A stretch of DNA of 64,000 bases from Avena insularis. Lineage: Eukaryota > Streptophyta > Magnoliopsida > Poales > Poaceae. The translations under genes and the position numbers were made by a program. The stretch spans positions 134,979,711-135,043,710 of the forward strand of contig CM042694.1 in the NCBI GenBank assembly GCA_023614405.1, given 5' to 3'. Shown here one piece after another: positions 21,597 through 33,291 of the stretch. The notes under the pieces were generated by a model. It was not told the DNA's origin, did not search any database, and was given only the letters and a program-made list of their open reading frames with translations. Positions within the stretch are counted from its first letter, which is position 1. The number at the start of each line of letters is the position of its first letter.

Positions 21597-22672
21597 GTGT
21601 GCCTACCGTGAAATGATCAATCAAACAATATGTGTATGTGGCTTAAAATTTCAACAAATAAAAACTAATCAGGTCATTTCAAAAAATATATATGGAAGCA
21701 GTTATATACCCTAGAATACAAGAGACGTTGGGTGACTCGGAATATTTGTGAGATACACAATGACATGCAGTTACTGCCATAGCTCGAATGAACCAGATAA
21801 AAATTATAATGGTATAATACAATAACTTGTAGAGTAGGAATGCAAACCACGAATGAACTATACAGTAGAGGATAGTTATGTCGTTGCTTAGGATGAACCA
21901 AAACCAGATACAAAATATAATGGTGTTGCTTGTGAACCTATAGAACATGACAAGAAAGAATAAGACAAGTGTGCCTACAATGAAATAAGCAATGAAAGAA
22001 AGTGTTTCTTAGAATTTCAGCAAATATAAACTAGTTAGGTCATTTCAACAAATATATATGGAAGCAGTTGTATCTCTTGGAATGCAAGATACGTTGGGTG
22101 ACTCGAAATTTACGGTGAGCTACACAATTACACGCAGTTACTATCATAGCTAAGAATGAACCAGGTAGAAATTATAACCATATCATACGAGAACTTGTAC
22201 AGCAGGAATGCAAACCACAAATGAGTTACAGAATAGAGGATAGTTATATTGTTGCTTAGGACAAACCAGAACTAGATATGAAATATAATGTCATTGCTTG
22301 TGAACCTATAGAACAGGATAATCAAGCATTACACAAGTGTGCCTACAAATGAAATGTGCAATCAAACAAAGTGTTTCTTAAAATTTCAACAAATATAAAC
22401 TAGCTAGATCATTTCAACAAATATATATGGAAGTAGTAGTATATCCTGAAACACAAGAGACGTTGGATGACTCAAAATTTGTAGTGAGATACACAATGGC
22501 ATGCAGTTACCGTCGTAGGTAAAAATGAACCAGATAGAAATTATAATGGCATCATAAAAGAATGCAAATCACGAATGAACTATATATTAGAGGATAGTTA
22601 TGTCGTTGCTTAGGACGAACCAACACTAGATATGGAATATAATGGCATCGTTGGTGAACCTGTAGAAGAGGT
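21597..22672 (+). repeat. three tandem copies of an about 370-bp unit
   Basis: Units start with GTGTGCCTAC at 21597, 21969 and 22337, giving periods of 372 and 368; the third copy is about 335. Shared landmarks are AAATATATATGGAAG, GAGACGTTGG, GAGGATAGTTAT and GTGAACCT. All lie inside the CACTA-like element. No coding sequence is seen. Confidence 0.88.
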
Positions 22673-23952
22673 TGTGTAAACCAACATGTTCAGTGTTCCT
22701 TTTTTGATCTCTATGCAAAGAAAAATAAAATAGTTAGTGTTGTAGATTTTAAAGAACCGGATGGCAATAATAGAATTATAATCAAACTAGTACGAAGAGT
22801 TTGAATGGTACTACAGGATAACAAAATGAAGTGAGGGAGGAAATAATAGCAGGAACTTATCTCAGGACGAATCAGACAAATTTAGTAACTATAGAGTAGG
22901 GAATCACTAATATTTTCCACTGACTTTACATTTTGCAAGAACTACACAATAGCAAGCAATTACTATTGTACGGAATAGCTAAGAACATTTGAATGATCTA
23001 ATAACAAACATGTGCATGACTTAAATTTTGTAGAGTGTCGAATGCAAGCCAACATGTCTAGTGACCTTATATGTAGCACAAAGAACATGCGAGCCTAGTG
23101 ACTTGTATGTACTAGCACAATTACAAAAATGCAGTTCACTGCAATATGCTTGAACCTGCTAAACTACTGACAAAATAAAGACGGGTTGGATTTGGTTACC
23201 TTGGTCGGAGAGGCGTCTAAGCATCATCGGTACCGTGCGGGTGACGTCCAGGTCACCGAGGGTGATGCGGTTGCAGCGGCTGTTTCATCAGGGAAGCAGA
23301 CCTTGGGTGGTCGATGTCGGTTTGAGTGTGGTGGACGAGAGCATCGTTGAGGCAGATCCTATACAGTGAACGTTGACGCCCGTGCAGCTGGTCTGGAGCG
23401 GTGGACCTAGAACTCGTTGAACTAGATCCCGTACAGTGGACATCGATGAAGCGGCCCCGGTACGGTTGGGTTGCTGTCGACGGTGGGAAAGCGGAGCTTG
23501 GGCGATCGACGACGCCATCGGCGCAGTGAAGGAGACCATAGTTCCGGTGAAGTGGCAGAGAGACCTAGTGAACTAGATCCGGTAGGGAGGGCATAGGCGA
23601 AGCGGCTCCACGGTGGTAGTGGGCCAACCAAGTTAGCAACACAGACAAAACCAGTCAACATGATTTGCTTGACCATTTTCCAATATTAGACCGGCAGCTA
23701 ACGGCGCTTGCAATGTGCGATACATATCGCAATGCCTCCATCCATATACCGCGACATTAAAATGCACCGGCTAACTCGGACATCAACCACGACACCAAAA
23801 TCCGCCGGTACCCTGTGTGCCATGGCGTCTAATTAGCCGCCGTGTCAAAATGGTGTTGCGATAGCTCATGCTCTAAGCAGCCAACTATTGCCGGTTCTTT
23901 TTGATTATGCTGACCCAAAAAATCCGCCGAGTATAGGGGTATTTTTGTAGTG

Positions 23953-24177
23953 TGTGCTTTTTTACTTGTGTGATTTTGTTCAAATTTTAATAATGTATTA
24001 ATATATTCAGATTAGATAGTGTGTGAAAATCTCATAAATCTTGTGTGAATCTTTTCATGGATCTCCTCCCATTTCAATCTAATATATTTCTGGGATTTGA
24101 TGAGGACATACAAATATAAATAAAACTGGCTAATTTTTTGAGCGAGAAAATTATGAATATAAACTCGATGTCTGTCA
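23953..24177. other. AT-rich spacer without a gene
   Basis: Nothing recognisable between the CACTA-like right end and the tandem repeat that follows. Confidence 0.5.
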
Positions 24178-24344
24178 GCCTTGCCGTTACATGCTGACAA
24201 GTTGGGTCGCGTTCAGTCGGGTCTCGTAGTGGACCCTCGCCGTTACGTGATGATAAGTGGGGCCGCGTTCTGTCGGATCCCGTAGTGGACCCTTGCCTTT
24301 ACATGCTGACAGGGCCGCGTTTAGTCGGTTCCCATAGTGAACAC
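24178..24344 (+). repeat. three tandem copies of a 57-bp unit
   Basis: Units run from CTTGCCGTTACATGCTGACA to GTAGTGGACC and repeat as CTCGCCGTTACGTGATG.. and CTTGCCTTTACATGCTG..; the third is shortened by a few bases. Confidence 0.8.
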
Positions 24345-24479
24345 CTCTCTCCACTTATCCAGATCAGCATGATACCCACGGCTTATCGACGTGAGATCCG
24401 GACCCACAACTTGCCCAGATTGGCATTGCAAGATGGGACCCCGAGCCAGCCCCGCGCTCGTGCCCGTGCCATTGCCTCC

Positions 24480-24553
24480 CCTTTCTTCTTCTTCTTCTTC
24501 TTCTTCTTCTTCTTCTTCTTTCTTCTTCTTCTTCTTCTTCTTCTTCTTCTCCA
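24480..24553 (+). repeat. (TTC)n microsatellite
   Basis: About 22 TTC repeats with one phase break near 24520. It gives a long polypyrimidine strand. Poly-Phe/Glu/Ser frames on both strands here are artefacts of the repeat. Confidence 0.95.
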
Positions 24554-24574
24554 GTGATGGCGGCCCTTTGTCTA

Positions 24575-25540
24575 GCTTCATTTTCATTAGTGAAATGTAA
24601 TGCATAGACTTGCATATACAAAAATTATACATATTCTAACACTGTGAAATCGCACTTAATACGTGATAATGATGTGCTAGCAAAATTTTGAGAGATTATT
24701 ATTTTCTCCCCCATTTTCATAGAGTGGAATGTAATGCATAAACTTGCATATACGAAAATTATACATATTTTTACTCTTTGAAATCGCACTTAATATGTGA
24801 TAATGTTGTGCTAAGAAAATCTTGAGAGATTATCATTTTCATTGAGTGGAATGTAATTCACAAACTTACATATACGAAAATTACAAACCTTTGAACACTA
24901 TGAAATCACACTTAATACGTGATAATGATGTGCTAACAAAATTTTGAGAGATTATCATTTTCTCCCTTATTTTCATAGAGTGGAATGTAATGCATAAACC
25001 TGCATATACGAAAATTATACATATTTGAACTCTTTGGAACCGCACTTAATACGTGATAATATTGTGCTAAGAAAATCTTGAGAGATTATCATTTTTATAT
25101 AGTAAAATGTAATGCATAAACTTGTATATATGAAAATTATATACCTTTGAACTCTTTGAAATCGTACTTAGGACATGATAATGTTGTGCTAATAAAATCT
25201 TGATCATTTATCAGTTCCATGGAGTGAAATATAATGCATAAACTTGCGTATATGAAAATTATAAACCTTTGAACACTTTGAAATTGCACTTAATAAGTGA
25301 TAATGATGTGCTAACAAAATTTTGAGATATTATCATTTTCTCCCCCATTTTAAAAGAGTAGAATGTAATGCATGAACTTGCATATACGAAATTTATACAC
25401 ATTTGAACTATTTGAAATTGCACTTAATACATGATAATGTTGTGCTAAAAAAATCTTGAGAGATTATCATTTTCATAGAGTGGAATGTAATGCACAAACT
25501 TGCATATACGAAAATTATACACCTTTGAATACCTTTCCTT
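24575..25540 (+). repeat. satellite-like array of 122- and 134-bp units
   Basis: The word AATGTAATGCA (or a close variant) recurs at 24594, 24728, 24850, 24984, 25106, 25228, 25362 and 25484. Spacings are 134, 122, 134, 122, 122, 134 and 122. The longer type carries an extra 12 bases, about TTCTCCCCCATT. The eight units mostly form 256-bp dimers, a small higher-order repeat. No coding frame is present. Confidence 0.9.
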
Positions 25541-26156
25541 CAAATTATATTCAAAATCATTTTTTATGGAGTTAAAGTACCGGTGGCAAACTCATTATTA
25601 TGCATGGATAAAGGGGTGCCCCCGACAGATATAGTGATTATCATGTCCGCTAGATCATAGAGGATCAACGGTTGGTGGGCACGATCCGCGTGACAACTAT
25701 CTCAACCAATCAGAGTGTAGCTGCCAAGATGAGCACATGTGTGAGAGTTTGTGACTAAGAGAGAGGGGAAAACTGAGTAGAACTTAAAAACCAAGGGCAA
25801 AACTGACAAAGGGATTCAAATAAAAAATAAAAAGAGATTTAAAAAATGTAAAATGCATCTTTTATACAATAAAATACATCTTTGCATACATCAAACTATT
25901 TGCAATTCAAATATACACCAGTTTGACAATTATTGCCTCATTCAGACAAACTATGTTTTGGGGAGGGATGTTTTAGAAAGAGGCTTTAGTAGAAAGCCAT
26001 AAACCTTCATAGATAGCAGGTGATTTGAGAAGTGGTGGCAGGTCACATAATAAGTCTTCCTGGATAAATGCCACTATGTTTTGATCTTTTTGAATTTGGT
26101 GTGCATTAATCAGCTAGCTAAAACCCATTCGTTGACTCTCTATTGACCAGCCACCG
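25541..26156. other. upstream region without a gene
   Basis: No coding frame or transposon end was recognised. Two AAAACTGA-type words (about 25768 and 25797) resemble the repeat units at 26157-26292. Confidence 0.5.
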
Positions 26157-26298
26157 GAGGGTAAAACTGAGTATATTGCACACGGTAATGTTAGTACTAG
26201 AGGGCAAAACTGAGTATAACCAAACTGCCAGTGTTATACTCGAGGGTATAACTGAGCACAACTAAGTCGCTAGGGTTAGACACGAGGGAAAAAACGTG
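26157..26298 (+). repeat. 42-bp tandem repeat upstream of the zf-XS-like gene
   Basis: Units begin GAGGGTAAAACTGAGTATA at 26157, GAGGGCAAAACTGAGTATA at 26200, GAGGGTATAACTGAGCACA at 26242 and a partial GAGGGAAAAAA at 26284, with spacings of 43, 42 and 42. The array lies about 125-265 bases upstream of the TATA-like site, a position where it could act in transcription; that is inference. Confidence 0.75.
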
Positions 26299-26420
26299 AC
26301 TCGCGGTACGTGTGTCGTGGTGCATGGGGCGGTAGCGAACATGTGTGGCCGTGCACGGTGCAGTAGCATACGTGGTTACGCGGTGCACAGTGGTGCAATG
26401 AAACATCCCTTCCCTTCTCC

Positions 26421-26430
26421 TTTATAGAGG
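26421..26430 (+). promoter_or_regulatory. TATA-like element
   Basis: TTTATAGAGG lies 112 bases before the presumed start codon at 26533 and is followed by a CT-rich leader (CTCACTCTCACTCGTCACTC), a usual plant core-promoter layout. Confidence 0.45.
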
Positions 26431-26532
26431 CCTCCTCACTCTCACTCGTCACTCACTCGCTCACTCACGCAACCATATCCACTGTCCCATCACCTTCTGC
26501 AAACCCCCAAGAAAACCCCAACCACGCTAGCG

Positions 26533-27520
26533 ATGGAGAAGAACAACACAGTGGCCATCATCGCTTCCAAGGCCCCCGGCCCCGTACAGGCCCCCGACGA
26601 GGCATCGAAGGCAGCCGCCGTCCCCGTCCAGACCCCTGTCCCCGCTTCCGCCGTAGCCACCACCGAGGAGGGCCCTACCGGTCTCGGGAAGATCCTGCTC
26701 GGCTAGGACCCCTACGAGGAGGATGATTACATCAGGCCAAAGAACCCCTACAACACCATCATCACCGACCCATGGTCGGAGGTAACTAGGGTTTTCTTCC
26801 CTTCCCTTGTTCTTCCCTCATTCCCATTGTTGGATGCTTGATCATATGTTATTAGGGTTCGGCTATTCGTATTTTTTAATCGTTGGATGCTAGGTATTTT
26901 TTATAGTAGCTAATCCTCTTGTGTGAGATCTCGTATTTCGATGAATCCCCCTGTTCATATTTCAATCTTATTTTATTTGTCCTCCGAGTTGCAGTTAAGC
27001 AATTCCCTAGTTAGTACTAGCGTCGATCTGTAGTTGGGATCAGCATTCGATTTGGTTTGAGATTTGGGGATTGGGGAATAATCAGGGGATTTTAATCGGT
27101 TAATTTATGCAAATAATAAATCCCGATAATCAAGGTATCTTAATCATGTCCTTATTGCACTCTACTTTTTTCCAACAGGAGGATAGCAGCGACGTCTGCA
27201 GCGACGACGAGTCCAAGGACACCAAGACTCGTCAGGTGCTGAGGAGGCTGAAGTCCGAAAAGTACGAAAACTTCTTCACCGGCGACGTCTATAGGTACCC
27301 CTTCTGCACTAGGAGGAGCCTCGCCACCAACTTCAACTCTCTCGTGAAGCATGCCGAGGATGTGAGGACCTGCGGCGAATCCATGAACATCCACGGCTTC
27401 AGAGCCAAGCACCGGGCGCTTGGTTTTCACCTACGCAACCTCCAGAAGGTGGCCATCGAGGAGGGTCACATGCCCCCGATCAAGACCAAGGCGCCCGAGG
27501 GTCAAGGAACTGGGCAGTAA
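26533..27520 (+). pseudogene. small two-exon gene with a zf-XS-like domain, premature stop in exon 1
   Basis: Exon 1 (26533-26781) and exon 2 (27179-27520) join in phase 0 across an intron with GTAACT..CCAACAG ends. The 196-codon product would have an Ala/Pro-rich N-terminus, a DPYEEDDYI acidic segment, an SDVCSDDES segment and a C-terminal domain. That domain contains YRYPFCTRRSL, a KHAEDV segment and RAKHRALGFHL, a pattern like the zf-XS domain found in SGS3/FDM-type RNA-silencing proteins. The first zinc-binding Cys of YRCPFC is Tyr here. A TAG at 26704-26706 (codon 58) interrupts exon 1 in frame. Everything else is open, so loss is recent or translation is rescued in some way. It could be a silencing-related gene or a transposon-associated domain copy. 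Confidence 0.6.
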
Positions 27521-27740
27521 GAAATGGAGGAGGCGCCAGAGGGAGGAGACGGAGGCCATGAGGAGCCACTGATCTTGTGCTGCTACTACTATAAAGCAGC
27601 TTCTTTTGTTTTGTTTATATTAAACTTGTCCGCTCCTACTGCTGAGCAGCCTAATTGTCGAACGTCGTTAAGTACCATATTATATATATATTCTATATTC
27701 GCTGCTTTATCTACATCTGCTATATTAACGCGGACTTTTA

Positions 27741-28095
27741 GCTCTCGGGTGCTACACACCCCCATACTTGGAAAAAATATTAAAAAAATGAACTTTTTTT
27801 GAAATCAAAGATGACCAGATATTGTACTCGTTAAAAAATATTTGGAAAGGAAATGATTCACACGGTCTTCAAGACAAAAAAAACAAAAATATGACGTATA
27901 AAGGTTAATAGTACCTGGTCATGGGGCATTTCGAGTTTTTTTACCTAGGATACAATGAAAGTAATTCTGTAGGAAAATATTTTTATACAACTACAATACC
28001 TGGTCATCTTTGATTTCAAAAAAAAAAGATTTTTTAAAACTTTTTTAATTATTTTTAATTTTTTTAGTTATGTGGGTGTATAGCACACGGGAGCC
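27741..28095. mobile_element. MITE-like foldback element (about 355 bp)
   Basis: The ends GCTCTCGGGTGCTACACACCC and, reading back from the right, GGCTCCCGTGTGCTATACACCC are inverted repeats. An inner inverted pair around GAAATCAAAGATGACCAG (about 27799 and 28004) extends the arms to about 120 bases. No target duplication is clear. It lies about 220 bases after the zf-XS-like stop codon. Confidence 0.75.
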
Positions 28096-29022
28096 ACACT
28101 GTAATTCTCTCTACTATATATCCTATATTAGCTGTTTTATCTACATATGCTCTGTTTACTGAATGTATTTATGGTGCTGGTTAGATTTGTTGCTCTAGAT
28201 TTGCTACCAGATTGGGGAAAAACCAGGGCCAAAAGGAACAATGAACAAAAAGAGAAGCTGCTCTAGATTCGTTACCTTTTTAGCAAAAAAATATAATTGT
28301 TAGCGAGAGAGAGGGGAAAAGTCCCTCTTAAAAAGGCCCATCATAAAAATAAAAATAAATAAAACTTCCAATTTAGGCGATAGGGCACACGTAACTATCA
28401 GGCGCGCCCCACATGGTCCCACACCACGTCCCCCATAACGCGTTCCCAACAAACCGGCCCCATGTAGTCCTACAGTCCCACATGGCGCGACCCCATACGT
28501 CAGCACAACGTTTTCCTGACCAACCGGCCCCACGTGGTCCCATATCGCGTGGCCCCACATGTCAATCAACGGTCAACCTGATGGCATCTACCATTCGAGC
28601 TCTTTGATGAGTTTCCGAGAAGGAGATGGGCAAAAGTGAGGAAAAGTTAAGTGGCTGGGGAAAACTGAGTGCAAGTAACGAACCAGGGGCATGAAAATAG
28701 AAATCCCTATAAATAAATCATATTATGATATGGGCGATGAAAAATATGAGATAAATTTCTCTTGAAGAATCCAAAATGAGAACATGAGAAACCTTGAAAG
28801 GATAGAGGGTGTTTTGCAAGATTTGATTGGACTTGAAGAATGAGGTGGAAGGGGCATTCTGAGAAACTGTTAGCATGAATCTCCAACAAATGGATGGTAA
28901 AGATGGACAGGGGCAACTTACATGTGGTATTGCATTTTTGAAACTTATACCGTGACCATGCACGAGACCAGAACATGCTCTTATGGATCTTCTACGCATG
29001 CTACCCCCACCAACCCTCCCCT
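28096..29022. other. intergenic stretch with imperfect GC-rich repeats
   Basis: No gene is recognised. 28400-28565 contains imperfect direct repeats around ACCGGCCCCA (28453 and 28523, period 70), rich in CCCACATGG words. The frames at 28300-28607 and 28707-28999 have no known similarity. Confidence 0.5.
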
Positions 29023-29822
29023 TGGTAGGGAACTAGCACACTCAAACGTGATCTGAAAATACGCAATAGAATAAGATGTAAACTTCAGATCCACTCATCT
29101 ACTAAATCCACGGATCGTTTCTCAATCACGGAAGGAAACATATGCATCAAACATATATGGAGTAAACAGAATCTGTCCCAACCGAGGACAAGTCTTGTGT
29201 GCTCTCACACACAGTGTACAAAATCTGCAGGTAGATAGGACAAGTCTTATATGCTCTCAGCACATAGGAGCAACAACAAGCAAATCAACACACATGGACA
29301 CTAATCATTTTTAAATGGAAAACCTCTCAACTTGAGAATAAAAACCATGGACTAAAGACACCTAAATCTTCCTCCACTATTATCTATTGGGGATACAAAA
29401 TTTGTTCTTTTCTAGAGAGCACTTGAGGATCTCATACATCAAGATTTGGGGCACAAGAGCTAGGGATCGGAGAAATCTCACCAAAGATGGTGGAACCACA
29501 GCTTGAAGGAGACAAGGTAGCTGATCTGGACGTCACGACCTTGTGGGCAAAGCCCGGTGCTTGATTCAGCTTCTTCCTTCAACTTCTCCTCTTTCCCTTC
29601 TCTCTTGGTTTTCTTCTCCAATGGAGGTTAACCTAGATTTTCGTCACACCACCTTGTGGTGGCTGGATGTGAGGCTTATATTCCCCCTTCCCTCATGTGC
29701 AATGTCCAAAATGACCCTTGGTCATAATCTTAAAGGTTTGTGCGCTCTTGCACTTGTTTGGGCCGCCTGAAAGGCTTCATAAGGCCATGTCCTCACAACC
29801 CACACGAGGAGGATACCCAACA
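29023..29822 (-). repeat. 3' LTR of the minus-strand Copia element
   Basis: This matches the two pieces 33920-34039 and 42769-43447. Shared words are TTAGCACACTCAAAC, CAACTTGAG and AACCTAGATTTTC-type sequence. Reading the minus strand it starts TGTTGGGTATCC. Confidence 0.88.
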
Positions 29823-29989
29823 TTCTCCTCCATCTGACTCATGTGGGGGGCACCACCATGCCCGCTGCCTTGCAACACACAAGCAACTTCTCACTTGGCA
29901 ATATCTTGGTCATCATATTCGAGCCATTCTTGTTGGTATGGATCTTCTCAAGTTTTAGCAACTTGGAACTCACAACATCTCGAATCCAA

Positions 29990-32900
29990 TGATACCTCGC
30001 ATCAATGTGCTTGGTTCGAGAGTGGAAACTTGGATTGCAAGATGGATAGCGCACTCTGGCTATCGCAAAATAGATTGTAATTCTCTTGCTTCATGCCCAA
30101 CTCTTGCAAGAAGTTCTTCATCCACAACACTTCCTTGCAAATCTTAATCGCTGCTATGTAATCAGTATTTGTGGTTGATAGTGAAATGCATTTCTGTAAC
30201 CTTGATTGCCATGACACTGCTCCCCCTACATAAGTCATCAAGTATCCGGAGGTAGACTTCCTAGAATCTGCATCACTAGCATAAGCTGCATCTGTATAGC
30301 CTTGCAATACAGGATAACTGCTTTCAAAGGATAAGAATAGGCTAGAAGTACCTTTGAGATACCTAAGAATCCACTTCACTACATTCCAGTGAGCTTCCCC
30401 TGGATTTGTCATGAATTGGCTAACAACTCCAACTGCATAGGTAATGTCACGCCTAGTGCACACCATGGCATACATCAAACTGCCCATGGCAAATTGGTAC
30501 GGTACCTTACTCATTTCTTCTTTCTCCTTCTTGATGCTAGGACATTGTTCTAAACTTAGTTTGTGATGGCCTACATGTGGAGAGGTAATTGACCTCTTGT
30601 CTTTTCATGTTGAACCTTTCAAGTACCTTCTCAATATATCGTTCCTGTGAGAGCCAAAGCATCTTCTTTGATCTATCACGGGATATTTCCATGCCAAGTA
30701 TTTGCTTAGCTGGTCCTAATCTTTAATGGCAAATGATTCACCCAATGCCTTCTTGAGGAGAGCAATTCTCTTTATGAAATTTCCAATAATCATCATGTCA
30801 TCGACATATAGCAAGATAATAATGAAGTCACCCTTGATGTACCTCTTTATAAAGACACAATGATTACGGTCTGCTTTATGGTATCCAAGCTTAGTCATGA
30901 ATGACTCGAACTTCTTATACCATTGCCTAGGAGCTTGTTTCAAGCCATACAATCTCTTCTTCAATCTGTATGCACTTGGTTCTCCTTGCCCACAACCATG
31001 AATCCTTCCGGCTGCTCCATGTATATCTCCTCCTCTAGGTCACCATGTAAGAATGATGTCTTCACGTCGAGTTGCTCAATTTCCAAGTCCATGGTGGAAG
31101 CCATGCCTAGAACAACTCGTATCAAAGACATGTTGACCACTCGAGAGAATATCTCATCGAAGTCAATAGCCTTTTTCTGACTGGAACCTTTCACAACCAA
31201 ATATGTCCTTGTACCTTGGATGTGAGCTATGCTCTTCGATCTTCACTCTATACACCCACTTGTTCTTGAGCGCTTTCTTGCCCTTTGGCAAAGACACCAA
31301 CTCAAAGGTGTCATTCTCATACAGGGATTTCATCTCATCCTGCATGACTTTTGACCATTCATTCTTGTTCTCATCAGACAATGCCTTCTCATAGCATGAG
31401 GGCTCACCTGCATCAGTCATCAACACATATTTATGTGGTGGATACCTTGTGGAAGGTGCTGGATCTCTTCCACTTCTCCTCAACTGCTGCACTGGTAGTG
31501 GGGATCATGTGGATTAATATCACCTTGATCATCATCATCTTCTTCATTTGAGGGTTGTTCATGTCCCTCACTTGTACTACCTTGTTCAGTTGCATCTTTA
31601 GCATCACCATCTCCCCCGTGATTGTGATGCACGAGAGGAGGTTAACTGGATCCAAGTCAACCTGAGGTGTGGTGGCCTTCGGCTTCTCCGGTTTCCCAAT
31701 ATCTTGTATTGTTTCATCTTCAATGAAAACCACATCTTGGCTTCTACATGTCTTCTTCTTGATTGGATCCCACAATCTATATCCAAATTCATCACTTGGA
31801 TTGCTGAGATATATGCATTGTTTTTTCTTGCTATCAAGCTTAGATCTCTCGTCCCTCGGGACGTGCACAAATGCCTTGCACCCAAAGACCTTCAATTGCT
31901 TGTATGAAACCTCCTTCCCTGACCAAACTCTCTGAGGAATATCACCTACAAGAGGAACTATGGGGGATAGGTTTAGTACATACATAGCATGATTCAAAGC
32001 TTCAGCCCAAAAAGAATTAGGTAACTTTGCATGAGAGAGCATAGTTGTGACCCTCTCGGTAAGAGTTATGTTCATTCTCTCTACAAGTCCATTGAGCTAG
32101 GGTGTCTTTGGTGGAGACTTCTCAAGCCTGATGCCAAACTTTCTACAATACCTCTGAAAGGAACATCGATATTCACCACCATTGTATGATCTCACACACT
32201 TCAATTTCCTGCTAGTTTCTCTCTCAACCTTGGCATGGAATTCCTTGAAGACGTCAAGCACCTACCACTTGTTTTTCAATGCATAGGGAAATATCTTCCT
32301 GGAATGGTCATCAATGAATGTCACAAAGTATAATGCTCCACCAAGATATTTTTCGTTCATGGATCAAACATCAGTGTGCATAATGTCAAGAACATTCTCC
32401 GTATGATGCGGCGGGCGTGTACGAAATGCAACCCTATGTTGTTTGCCAGCAAAACAATGTTAACAAGGTTATACCTTTCAACTCAGGGAGGTAACTCTTG
32501 CGATCAAGAGCCTGCATGCTCTTCTCACTCATATGCCCAAGCCTATCATGCCACAACTCAATCGAAGTGTCATTGTCGGTGACGTTCAACAGATCATTGC
32601 ATAGCTTGGTTTTAGTCACATAGAGACAGCCTTGCTTGCTTCCTCGAGCCACGATCAAATAGTCTTTGGTGAGTTTCCATTTTGCATCACCAAAATAACT
32701 TCCATGGCGAATGTCATCAAGCTTTCCAGCTGATAATAGATTCAGCCGTCTGTCGGGAACACGTCTCACATCATCGAGCACCAACCTGTAGACTATGTTT
32801 GTCTCAATACATATAGTGCCATTGCCAACGATAGTCTATGAACCACTATTCCCCATCCTTACCTGGCCAGTAATGCCGCTAGTATAGGACGTGAAATACT

Positions 32901-33290
32901 CCTTGCGTGATGTAATGTGGAAGGACACACCTGAGTCCACAACCCAACTCATGGCATCATCACGAACATCACTATAGCATTCTTCATCTTCAATGACTAG
33001 GTAATCTTCACCTTGCTCACATTTTGCAGTCACGGCGGCACCATTCTCGCCCTTTTCCTCGACCTTCTTGATTTTCACTCTAGCATATCTCTTTTGTATT
33101 TTCTACAATTGCTCTTCTTGTGTCCCGGCTTGCCACAATAATAGAAGTAGAACATGATCTCTATCTTGACTTTGATCTCCCCCGGACTTCTGGACTTTTC
33201 CATGCTGATATTTGCCTTGGCCATGTCCACAGTTGTTATTCTTGTAGTGGGATTCAGTCACATAGGCATCAGAAGAGGAGGCATCACCTT
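29990..33290 (-). pseudogene. Copia pol (protease to RNase H), broken
   Basis: On the minus strand the order is: protease with WVVDSGVSFHIT near 32940 (D-S-G present); GAG-pre-integrase with ELWHDRLGHMS near 32560; integrase parts to about 31430; reverse transcriptase with a KNKWVYRVK segment near 31265, QLDVKTSFLHGDL near 31060 and YVDDMMIIG near 30800; and RNase H with QGYTDAAYASD near 30290 in a 170-codon frame (30002-30514). Breaks lie at least near 32830, 32430, 32090, 31200, 30960 and 30715. All catalytic landmarks can be seen, but no continuous protein can be made. Confidence 0.88.
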
Positions 33291-33291
33291 T

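Larger units (their letters stand above)
20066..23952. mobile_element. non-autonomous CACTA-like DNA transposon (about 3.9 kb)
   Basis: The left end CGCTACAAGAAAAATTGG and the reverse complement of the right end, CACTACAAAAATACCCC, are CACTA-type termini (one with a G for A). Subterminal words such as CTACGACGG, CGTGGTAAAAG and TCCGTCGTAG recur near the left end, as in CACTA subterminal repeats. The flanking triplets (TAA and TGT) do not match, so the 3-bp target duplication is lost or the ends come from different copies. No transposase frame is present. The interior is mostly tandem repeats. The right-hand 23190-23700 part is GC-rich with frames of no known similarity. Confidence 0.65.

Noticed and set aside
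24285..24632. Frames with poly-Phe, poly-Ser, poly-Lys or poly-Glu
   Set aside because: They are translations of the TTC microsatellite and have no other protein features.
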